Below the pieces are notes generated by a model, which worked only from the letters and a program-made list of their open reading frames with translations, searched no databases and was not told where the DNA came from. DNA of 64,000 nt from Aminivibrio pyruvatiphilus (GTDB taxonomy: Bacteria > Synergistota > Synergistia > Synergistales > Aminobacteriaceae), in the NCBI RefSeq assembly GCF_004366815.1, contig NZ_SORI01000004.1:124001-188000 (forward strand). The letters run 5' to 3'. Both the position numbers and the translations under genes were made by a program. Below, one piece after another: positions 8,451-17,000 of this stretch (positions are counted from its first letter, which is position 1; each line of letters starts with the position of its first letter).

Positions 8451-10796
8451 CTATTCGATAGCGAGATCTATGATATCCAGCGATGATACCTCCGTGGACA
8501 GCCTTACGTTGTCAAGGTCTGCCACAAATGAAACCCGGATAAACTTCTCGAAATGAAGAGCCAATTCCTGCAAGATTTCTTTGAAAGCAGCGGGGTTTAT
8601 AGCGAATATGGAAACGGGATCCATTCCTGCGCTTTCATCGCTTGACCTGGCCTGCTCGAGCTGGGCCAGGGAAAAAGCATGCCGACCGGTCTTTTCGGCC
8701 CAAAGATACAGGGCGTACAGAACAGCAAGAGCATCCGGCGTTTCCCACCCCTGCTTAATGAACTTGTAACTGTTTCCGATAGCAATGGGAATACCCTGCT
8801 TGAGAACGCTGCCTACCGGGCTGTGGCGCAGGGTTTCCAGCAGAGAGGTGATTGCGTTGTCCCGCGTCGAATGTGAATAGTCGTCCCCGAGCATAGATAC
8901 CAAGTCACCTTTTTCATAGGTCTCTCCTGCAGGGACCTTGAGCATGTACCACCGAATAATCGTTGAAGCATAGGCCAGATTCGACCAAATCACGGCCCAC
9001 GTCAGCGGGTTGTAAGCTCCTAAAGTTTTGAGTCTCTCGAAAAGAGGCGTAGGGTTTCCGGATTTCTCTCCCTTATTTGCTGGAGTAATCAATCCGCTTT
9101 CTTTTAGCCAGACTTTTAGTGCGTCGTATTGTCGATTCCCAAGGTGTCCCGTCGAAAAACAGTCGCTTCCAAGTTCGAAGTAGTGCTCCAGCCAGATTCT
9201 TCGAAACCCAAATGTCTGATATCGGTTCATTCCTTTCAAATTCATCCCGTTGCCCCCCAATGTCGTCGAAAGGGATTTCGCCACAAGACACCCTTTCCCT
9301 CCGGTGAATACAATGCAATTCCCGCAGTGTACGCACCGATCCTCCCGAACGAAGATACGGCCGCTATCTAAAATGGTGAATGCCCCTGTAGGGCACTGCA
9401 CGACGCAAGCCTTGCAGCCGATGCAGTATGCAACCTTGTTCGCAACACCTCTTAAATAGCTTAGAATGTAACGATCCATTTGCTTGTACGGAGCATATTT
9501 CACGGTAAACGCATCGGAATTATCTACCGTGAAAGAAAATTCCCTTCGCTGAATTAACTGAACACCTCTGTTACCAGAGACCTCAATTATTGGACCTAAA
9601 AGAGGAGCAACATCAAACCAATTTTGTTTTGGAGAGGTAGTGAATTGAAATATCAAATTGTCATTTATAATATTTTCTAATACCCTATTGCCCCCATTGG
9701 GTAAATTACGTCCACCCATACGAGTTCGCCAACCATTAGATTCAATATATAATTGCCTTCTATTGGCATTAACACCTTGATTCTCAGCATATCGCTCTAC
9801 TTTCCCCAATAGCGTTTTAACTTCATTGTGAAATAAGGAATTACTAAGGCTATCACGCCATTTTGAGGACAATGGGCAAACAGTACACCCTACTCGATTA
9901 AATCCCAAATAATAAAGATGATTTAATAAGATATTGTTTTTCAATAAATATACAAAGGCTTCGGCCGAATTCCACTTTAAAATTGGACTGCAATTCACTT
10001 GGCTAATATTCTTCGCCCCAACGCTGACATCACCGTATTGTGACCGCGCCGCACTTTCTTCCGCACGCACACCGTCAAAGACAACGGCCTTCACATTGTA
10101 GTCTCCTGTTATCTCACGAAGTTTCAGAAGCGTGGGCACCGACTTATGAACTGCACAACACCAACGCATGCGCCTTCCAGGAGGCCCGAACTCGTCCCAT
10201 GTCCTTTCGGGCGTCATATGTGATGCCGCCTCGTAAAACCTTAGATTGCTCCAATGTTTCTTTGCCCTCTCAATTGCATCTATGGTACCTTGTAGTTCCA
10301 TTCCGGTATTACTGAAAATAACCTGAAAACAGTCGGGAGGGAGAGCCTTGTCCACCAAATCCAGAACTAAAAGTGAATCCTTCCCCCCGCTGAAAGCCAC
10401 CACAAAGGAATATCCTTGACCGCTGAACTCTTCATATTGTCTGCGTATAAAAAAAACGGCTTTTTGTTCCAGGCCCTTAATGAGCCCCTCGTTTACACTC
10501 CATAGAAGGTCCAAATCTATCGCCTTCAAGCAAAGATCCTTTTTAAAAACTTCAATTCGCGGCTTGGTGTAGAACCCCCCGCCTTTTGCCTCAGCGACAC
10601 ATTCTCCATTCAGGATATATCGCCTGATTCCTTCCGCCCACAAAAGAGGGGCGGTTGTATCAGGATAGTTCCAGTATTCTTGCATACCGAAGAAATCAAG
10701 CTCTTCTTTGAAAACTGGCCGAATTTCTTTCTCAAGTTTACTCGTTACAGATAATTTAAAAATTCCATACTGACTGGTCCATTCATAGCCGTACAT
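8451..10796 (-). CDS. brxP: BrxP: PAPS-reductase-like PP-loop protein fused to a ferredoxin domain (BREX type 4)
   Basis: 781 aa from ATG 10796, which has AGGGG 7 nt upstream; an in-frame upstream start inside the HNH gene lacks a good site. A PP-loop SGGKDS lies at residues 136-141, as in PAPS reductases, DndC and SspD. Cysteines follow at WCC (212-214) and GCTVCP (303-308). A ferredoxin-type domain follows with CIGCKACVVQC (458-468) and CVHCGNC (488-494) plus a later Cys503, suggesting two 4Fe-4S clusters. BrxP defines BREX type 4. By analogy with DndC, ATP activation of a DNA-linked group and sulfur transfer is plausible, but no cysteine desulfurase is visible here. DNA coding residues ~259-418 (9541-10020) is visibly more AT-rich than the rest of the gene, hinting at an exchanged module. 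Confidence 0.9.
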   Translation of the reverse strand: MYGYEWTSQYGIFKLSVTSKLEKEIRPVFKEELDFFGMQEYWNYPDTTAPLLWAEGIRRYILNGECVAEAKGGGFYTKPRIEVFKKDLCLKAIDLDLLWSVNEGLIKGLEQKAVFFIRRQYEEFSGQGYSFVVAFSGGKDSLLVLDLVDKALPPDCFQVIFSNTGMELQGTIDAIERAKKHWSNLRFYEAASHMTPERTWDEFGPPGRRMRWCCAVHKSVPTLLKLREITGDYNVKAVVFDGVRAEESAARSQYGDVSVGAKNISQVNCSPILKWNSAEAFVYLLKNNILLNHLYYLGFNRVGCTVCPLSSKWRDSLSNSLFHNEVKTLLGKVERYAENQGVNANRRQLYIESNGWRTRMGGRNLPNGGNRVLENIINDNLIFQFTTSPKQNWFDVAPLLGPIIEVSGNRGVQLIQRREFSFTVDNSDAFTVKYAPYKQMDRYILSYLRGVANKVAYCIGCKACVVQCPTGAFTILDSGRIFVREDRCVHCGNCIVFTGGKGCLVAKSLSTTLGGNGMNLKGMNRYQTFGFRRIWLEHYFELGSDCFSTGHLGNRQYDALKVWLKESGLITPANKGEKSGNPTPLFERLKTLGAYNPLTWAVIWSNLAYASTIIRWYMLKVPAGETYEKGDLVSMLGDDYSHSTRDNAITSLLETLRHSPVGSVLKQGIPIAIGNSYKFIKQGWETPDALAVLYALYLWAEKTGRHAFSLAQLEQARSSDESAGMDPVSIFAINPAAFKEILQELALHFEKFIRVSFVADLDNVRLSTEVSSLDIIDLAIE

Positions 10797-10806
10797 AAAA
10801 CAACCC

Positions 10807-11490
10807 CTATCCAAGCGTTTTAAGAATCTGTTCGCACTGAGAGCGGGAACGCCACGGACGATACTGATGCAACACCTGATGGCAGTTCGGACAAACCGTT
10901 ATAAAATCTTTTCCCGAGAAACGCATTTCAGGTCTCATGTCTTGCGGTAGGACGAGAAGATGAGGATCAAGGAACCGAGCAGTTTCCCTGAGGTGAAAAG
11001 CTGTTTGTGGATTCAAACCACATATCGAACAGCTATTGCAAGTTTTGGAAAAGCGAAAACCATGACGATTCTCTAAGAAGCTATGTAAATTGAATAGAAT
11101 AACCCCCTCAGGAAACTCAACGGTCGAGGGGAAATAAGAAAAACCTATAGATTTAACGAAATCAGAATTTCTTTTAATAGATTGAGCAATTTCTGAGATT
11201 AATATTTTATTCTTGCCAATCTCATTATATACCGTATAGAATATTTCGCCTACATGAATTGGTTTCTTCTTTTTCTGCAACCCCCATTCAAAAGTAAGAA
11301 GTTGTCTCCGTACACCTGAAGGATTCCTAAAGGTCTCATCCCGCTCAGAAAGCGGAATGAGAGGAAGACTATTCAGTAGTTTGCTCAACTCGATAATCGC
11401 TTCATTCTCCACGGAAAAGTTCTTTGTATCCATGGAAAAAAGGACGTCCAATCCCAAAATGACTTCGTCTCGCGTCCAAGGAGGGTTCAT
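10807..11490 (-). CDS. HNH endonuclease-like protein at the head of the BREX type 4 operon
   Basis: 227 aa. The N-terminal half resembles the common leader of McrA-like HNH restriction proteins: PPWTRDEVILGLDVLF at the start and FRNPSGVRRQL near residue 55. The C-terminal half has a zinc-binding HNH scaffold, CNSCSICG then VCPNCHQVLH, two CxxC pairs about 55 residues apart. The usual HHxxP catalytic strand is not obvious; only an isolated His in AFHLRE precedes the second CxxC, so activity is uncertain. The stop lies 10 bp before the brxP start and its own start is 3 bp after the upstream gene, so it is translated in the same operon. Middle codons (11,060-11,330) are unusually AT-rich. It may cut foreign DNA by its modification state, but that is inference. 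Confidence 0.75.
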   Translation of the reverse strand: MNPPWTRDEVILGLDVLFSMDTKNFSVENEAIIELSKLLNSLPLIPLSERDETFRNPSGVRRQLLTFEWGLQKKKKPIHVGEIFYTVYNEIGKNKILISEIAQSIKRNSDFVKSIGFSYFPSTVEFPEGVILFNLHSFLENRHGFRFSKTCNSCSICGLNPQTAFHLRETARFLDPHLLVLPQDMRPEMRFSGKDFITVCPNCHQVLHQYRPWRSRSQCEQILKTLG

Positions 11491-11493
11491 TGT

Positions 11494-13677
11494 TTATACT
11501 CCTGCGTTCAGGAGGACTGTTCTCATGTCCTTGGACCAGGCAAATCGGAAATCGTCCAGTGCCTTGTGCATGCTGCCGACAAGTTCGTTTCCCTCCAACA
11601 CCCCGTTTTGCTTCAAGAATTGGCGCAAATCTTCAGCACTGACACGTTTGCGGGGCTCCCGTCGTTCTTGAAGCAAAGCTGAAACAACATCGGCAAAGGT
11701 CGCTATTTCGGATTGCAAAGGAACGAGTGCGGCGTGCAGAGTATCTGTTCTCTGTCCAGAAAGGGCGGGTATAGAACGATATCCGATATCCTGATGGAAT
11801 CGGAGAACCTCTTGGAGCAAAAGCGCAGTCCATTCAAGGCGAAATGGCAGTTCAGGAAGGCTCGAGTACCATTCCTTCCTAATGTCGCGAAGAATGATAA
11901 ACTTGTTGCCATCGAAAATCCTTGAAAGGCACCCGGAAATATGCTTTATCCACTGTTCATTTATTTGTAGGAACTCGTCAAGCAAGTAATGATTTCTATC
12001 ATACTGTAAAAAAGTGCCTTCTCTCCCGATACCCATTACAGTTTGCTTAAAATTCGGTACATTGAAGCCAAGGCGCTTTAAAAACTCGTCGCACTCTTCA
12101 CCGGAAACGATATTTTTCGCCATACGAGCGAAATGGATTGCAAGGCCTTTCATTGTCTTCGGATAACTCGGTTCTTTATACCAGATATGGGTCCCATTGG
12201 AAAAGACAAAAGAATGGCCACGATATTGCTCTTTTGAAAAAAAATGCTTTGCCAGCAAGTATACAGATACTATGTCATCAAAGCCGTTATCGTTCAAGGG
12301 AATCATTAACTCCACTCGAACTGCATTGTATAAGAGACGCGCTGAAACATATCCGTCGAAACGCTCGAAAAGCCGCTCAAGAATTCGGTGCAACCCGTCT
12401 GCAATCTTGTCCGCGTCTACAATTGCAGAACGATGGACATACTTCTCTCTTCCAATCTCTACGATTAGAATTTCAGAAGCGATTAATTCCGATGCGACCG
12501 CCCGTGTGCATTGCAGATTAGAACAAATTTCTTGCAGAGAAGCCCCCTGAACACCATAGCCCTTAATAAAATCCAAAATATGTTCCGAAAGGTGATATGA
12601 TGCAGTTGTATCGTTCAAGATATCATCCCGATTCCTTGAAAGAGAAACCTCCGAATTGGATGAACATGTACGCATCCCCAACGAAAACTTTGGGCGCACG
12701 TAGATTTGCACTTCCTGGATGGGAATGCCTGTATGAAGACAAATGCTCTGCGCGCTGCGGACAACATTACGGACATCGGGATCAGCGTTCACGAAGAAAC
12801 CATCAGCAAATTCCTTTGAAAAACGGAAAGCGTTTTTGTTTCGGGAAATTAAGGGGCACTCTCCTCGAACAATAGGAGTGTCAGCAAGTTTTCCGATACG
12901 TTCCGGGCTTTTTTGGATTGCTGCACTGCATACACAAAGCAGGACATCAGACCAAGATTCGACCGGGAAAGACCTGTTGCTTACCACAGAGCGGACAGGG
13001 GCAACCTCACTCAAAATCTCTTCGGAGGCGAGATCCATCACCACAAGACCAGCATTTTTCTGTACGAACGCATCTTTTGGGGCCAAGATAAACTGCACTT
13101 CTTTTGAAGAAGGTTCGTTTGGGAAACGCTTTTTAATGCTGTTTAAAATTTCTAGGCGCTCTTTCAAAGGGTAGATATTTTTTCTATTCATGTATTGCAA
13201 GATGGAAATATTCCTTATTTGTTCCAGAGTCGTAATTCCATCTATTTTAAAAGCATCGAGAAGGGGACGGTATTTATCTTCCTGCAGCAGAGTCTCTAGA
13301 GACTGAGACACCATTTTCTCCCTGCATTCCGCTGTTGAAAGAGAATCTGCTGAAAGAGTTCCCCTTTTAGCACTATCATACCTCGATTCAAGTTCGCTTC
13401 CTTCCTCCGAGCAAAACTTTTCATACAGCCGTAAAGCATCAATAATCGCAAACTGCTCTAAAGTGGGCATTGACCTGAATTCGGGGGATGAGATCACTTC
13501 TCTAACTTTATTTTTCATCAAAGAAGGCGACAGATGGATAAAATCAAATTCAATCTTCATAAAACGAGGAATTGAATAGAGATGCTTCATCACTTGGTTA
13601 GGATCGGACAGTTTTTTACTGAAAAGCCATTTTTTAAAGCGTGATTCATTAGTATTTGCTGAAACGCCAAGTGACAT
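11494..13677 (-). CDS. Unrecognised 727-aa protein, first gene of the BREX type 4 operon
   Basis: I do not recognise a family. From ATG 13677 (AGGTGG 5 nt upstream; a GTG 9 nt earlier is less well placed) it reads 727 aa, with no signal peptide, membrane segment or Walker motif. The middle (roughly residues 390-430) has a helix-turn-helix-like segment, GASLQEICSNLQCTR followed by ELIAS and a strand-turn ending KYVHRS, which reads like a winged-helix module. The N-terminal ~200 residues are strongly helical. It lies 3 bp upstream of the HNH gene, so the two are probably made together and may work as a pair. Candidate roles are DNA recognition, a specificity or regulatory subunit, or a nuclease partner; the sequence alone does not choose between them. 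Confidence 0.7.
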   Translation of the reverse strand: MSLGVSANTNESRFKKWLFSKKLSDPNQVMKHLYSIPRFMKIEFDFIHLSPSLMKNKVREVISSPEFRSMPTLEQFAIIDALRLYEKFCSEEGSELESRYDSAKRGTLSADSLSTAECREKMVSQSLETLLQEDKYRPLLDAFKIDGITTLEQIRNISILQYMNRKNIYPLKERLEILNSIKKRFPNEPSSKEVQFILAPKDAFVQKNAGLVVMDLASEEILSEVAPVRSVVSNRSFPVESWSDVLLCVCSAAIQKSPERIGKLADTPIVRGECPLISRNKNAFRFSKEFADGFFVNADPDVRNVVRSAQSICLHTGIPIQEVQIYVRPKFSLGMRTCSSNSEVSLSRNRDDILNDTTASYHLSEHILDFIKGYGVQGASLQEICSNLQCTRAVASELIASEILIVEIGREKYVHRSAIVDADKIADGLHRILERLFERFDGYVSARLLYNAVRVELMIPLNDNGFDDIVSVYLLAKHFFSKEQYRGHSFVFSNGTHIWYKEPSYPKTMKGLAIHFARMAKNIVSGEECDEFLKRLGFNVPNFKQTVMGIGREGTFLQYDRNHYLLDEFLQINEQWIKHISGCLSRIFDGNKFIILRDIRKEWYSSLPELPFRLEWTALLLQEVLRFHQDIGYRSIPALSGQRTDTLHAALVPLQSEIATFADVVSALLQERREPRKRVSAEDLRQFLKQNGVLEGNELVGSMHKALDDFRFAWSKDMRTVLLNAGV

Positions 13678-14004
13678 AAGATCCACCTCATTATTCAGAG
13701 AAATACAAATTAGATCAAAGACGTGAACATACCACCATCACATAAAAGATGTTTCAAATTAGTACACTCGGACCCTTTGAATAAGAAAAAGAAGAATCGA
13801 GAGCATCTCTTTTATAGTATTGAAAACTCGACCTGCATATTTTTAATAAACCTAAAAATCTCCATTTATCAGCCTGCATAGATAGATTCCATAAATATTT
13901 TCATCTTTCTATACTGCTCTAACCCTATTTGTTGAAGATAATTTACTGCTGTTTTTCAGTAGAAGCAACCTATCCTTATTTTTTACAGCTTTTCTCTGGG
14001 ATTA
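13678..14004. other. AT-rich gap between rpoC and the BREX operon
   Basis: About 330 bp with no convincing ORF on either strand and only a weak hairpin (TACTG...CAGTA near 13,950). No clear intrinsic terminator follows the rpoC stop, so some read-through from rpoC into the defence operon is possible. It contains the putative BREX promoter. Confidence 0.6.
13729..13757 (-). promoter_or_regulatory. Possible promoter for the BREX operon
   Basis: On the minus strand TTGAAA (13752-13757) is followed after 17 nt by TGGTAT (13729-13734), about 52 nt before the first ATG of the operon. The -35 fits well and the -10 only moderately. A TACTATAAAA element further upstream (around 13,812-13,821) is an alternative -10. 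Confidence 0.35.
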
Positions 14005-17000
14005 CTAGCTCTGTTTTATAAAAAACGAGCGGTTTCCGTTTTTTCGACCCATACTCAAATATCCTATGATTTCCAGATCAGCAGCATACACTTCTGATTT
14101 TTGAGAGAAGAAAAATGGTGTTTCACCTTGCCCCTTCCTTGATCGATCTCCTTGAGTCCGCACATTTCCATGGAGCATAAGCCAGCCAAGCAACATGACT
14201 ACAAAAAACAGGATTATGAGAGTGACACGTTTCAGAATTTTCACATTCGCTTTCTTTCTTGTTTCATCGTCCCGAGCAGTTTCGTCTCCGTTTCCTTCAG
14301 AGAAAACATGGTCTGGAGGCGTGGAAACCAACTGGACCCTTTCATCAGAATCTTCTCCACCAGGTCTGAATGCCGGGCGATCATGCTGGGCATGCTCTTG
14401 AAAGCTGTTGCTGTCATCCTTATTTTCATCCATTTTCTCTTGCAATCCAGTCTCTGGTGCCGGCCTTTTCGATTCTGCGGCATAATAAAAATGAGCTTCT
14501 TCATCGGCAATATTATGCTTTTCTCCTAAAGTCACTTCTATTTCCTTATGTTGACTGCCATAAGGCATGGGAACTATCTCATCGTATTTCTCCTCATCAG
14601 AAAAATGTTGATAAGGGTTAACATCGCTTCCAGAAACTGGATAGCCTGCTTTTTTGTTTTCAAAACTTGCTTTGGGCATATCTTGATAATATTCCTCGGT
14701 AAAAGAAATTGGGGAGTTCTCTGGATTTTTTTTCTCTTCAGGTCTTCTTAGTATTGGAGTCATCTGAATCATCTTGATGTTTTGGAAAAACTCCACTCCC
14801 GCTCCGGCGGCTTTTTCGGCCAGCGCCCTGGCCTGGCCGACCCTGATGGCCCGGAATCTTTCAACTCCCGTTCCGGCGGGGATGAGGTGACCGATGATCA
14901 CGTTCTCCTTCAGGCCCTCGAGGGGATCGATTTCCCCCTTGACCGCCGCCCCGGCCAGGACCTGGGCCGTCTGCTGGAAGGACGCCGCGCTGAGGAAGCT
15001 GTCCGTGGCGAGGGCCGCCTTGGTGATGCCGTGAACAAAGGGCTTCACCTTCGGCCCCTCCCGGAGTTTCCGGACGAAGGTCACCCGCTGGATGATCTTC
15101 TTTTCGTCCTTCCGGGGAGCGCCAATGGGACGGACCACCACTTCCAGGAGATCCGGACAGTCGGCGAGGGCGTCGATCACGGCCTGGTTCACTTCGGTGC
15201 CGGCTTCAGCCAGGACATGTCCTTTCCTGTCGGTCACTGATTCGAGCAATACCTTGCCGTAGATCTTGGCCGACAGGAGATCCCTGAGAAAACGGTCTCT
15301 CGAGAAAATGGAGCCGTCTATCTCTATGGCGGAAACGGAACCGTCGAGAATTCCTTTAATGATGGAAGCATCCACCAGCTGCGGAATGTCCGCAATGGCA
15401 TCCCCGTCCCGGTCGATGGCCTGGGTCAGGGGCTTGCCCCACTTGTCCTTGAGGCTCTCCTCGAGCTTGTCGGGTATGTTGACCCGCTCCACCGTATGCC
15501 ACAGGACGATGGACGGGACATTGAGCTCCCTGCACCGGGCGGCGTCCTTCGCCGTGAAGACCCTGTCGGCCTTCGCGATGAGTTCGTCGTCCACGATGAT
15601 GTTTTCAGCGAGATAAACGCCGTCGGCGAGCTTTTCAAGAATCTCGCCGTCACGGACGAGCAGGGGCGTCGGGTCGTCGGCGGTGATGATGCCGAGCTGC
15701 CCGAGGGTCAGGTGGGTCCCGGCGGAAATTTCCTTGCCGTCGGAGGAGGTGAAGGGAGTGATGAGGTCCATGCCCTCCATCTGCTTCCTGAAAGCGGCCT
15801 CGCCCACGATGAGGGTGACGGGAACGCCTTCCTCGTCGTCCACCACCACGGAGGAGATCATCATGCCGGGCCTGAGTATGGTCCGGATGGCTTCCTCGTC
15901 CAGGGGGACACCGATATACCTGGTCACCGCTTCGTTGAGCTTCTGGGAAGCCACGTCCCGGAGGATCCGGCCCGAGAAGATCCGGACCGCTTCGGTGATG
16001 TTGTCCTCGTTTTCCTTTACTATCTGGGCCATCTCGGCGTCGATGTCGTCGGTCCACACGAGGTCGCCGGCCACGAAGGAGGTGTCTCCCTCCTCGGTGA
16101 TCTTGACCCGGTTCACCGGCGCCACTTTCCGCAGGATGACCTCGATGTGCTTGTTGTTGATGGACACGCCCTGGGATCGGTAGACTTCCTGGATCTCGTC
16201 CACGAGGGCCCGCTGAACGGCCTCGATCCCCTCCACCTCGAGCATCTGCTGGGGGTCCACGTTGCCCTCGGTGATCTTGTCGCTCTTCCTGACCTCATCC
16301 CCTTCCTTGATCAGAAGGTTCTGGCTGATGGGGATGTTGTAGGTAGTCTTTTCCTCGCTCTCGCCGTTTCCGGAGGTGATGATGACCTTCCGCTTGCCTT
16401 CCATGACCCGGACTTCGGAAACCCTGCCGTCCACGCCGGCGAGGTAGGCCACTTTCTTTGGACGGCGGACTTCAAAGAGCTGCTCGATCCGGGGAAGACC
16501 CTGGGTGATGTCCTCACCGGTAAGACGGACACCGCCCGTATGGAAGGTCCGCATGGTGAGCTGGGTTCCCGGCTCGCCGATGGACTGGGCGGCAACGACG
16601 CCCACCGCCTCGCCCATGGGGACTTCCTTCCTGGTGGCCAGGTCCATGCCGTAGCACACCTGGCACACGCCGTGCCGGAGGCCGCAGGTCAGGGGGCTCC
16701 GGACCCACACGGATTCGATTCCCGCCTTTTCTATCTTTTCCGCCGTCTCGACGGAGATGCATTCACCCTTCGACGCTATCACGGTGCCGGTCGCGGGGTC
16801 GGCGATGTCGTCCAGGGCGGTGCGGCCGTAGATCCTCTCCGAAAGGGGGATCATGACCTTCCCGTCCTGCTTCAGGGGCTCGATGCAGATGCCGTGGTCC
16901 GTGCCGCAGTCATGGTCCGTGATGATGAGATCCTGGGCCACGTCCACGAGCCGCCTGGTGAGGTATCCCGACTTGGCCGTCCGGAGGGCGGTATCGGCAA

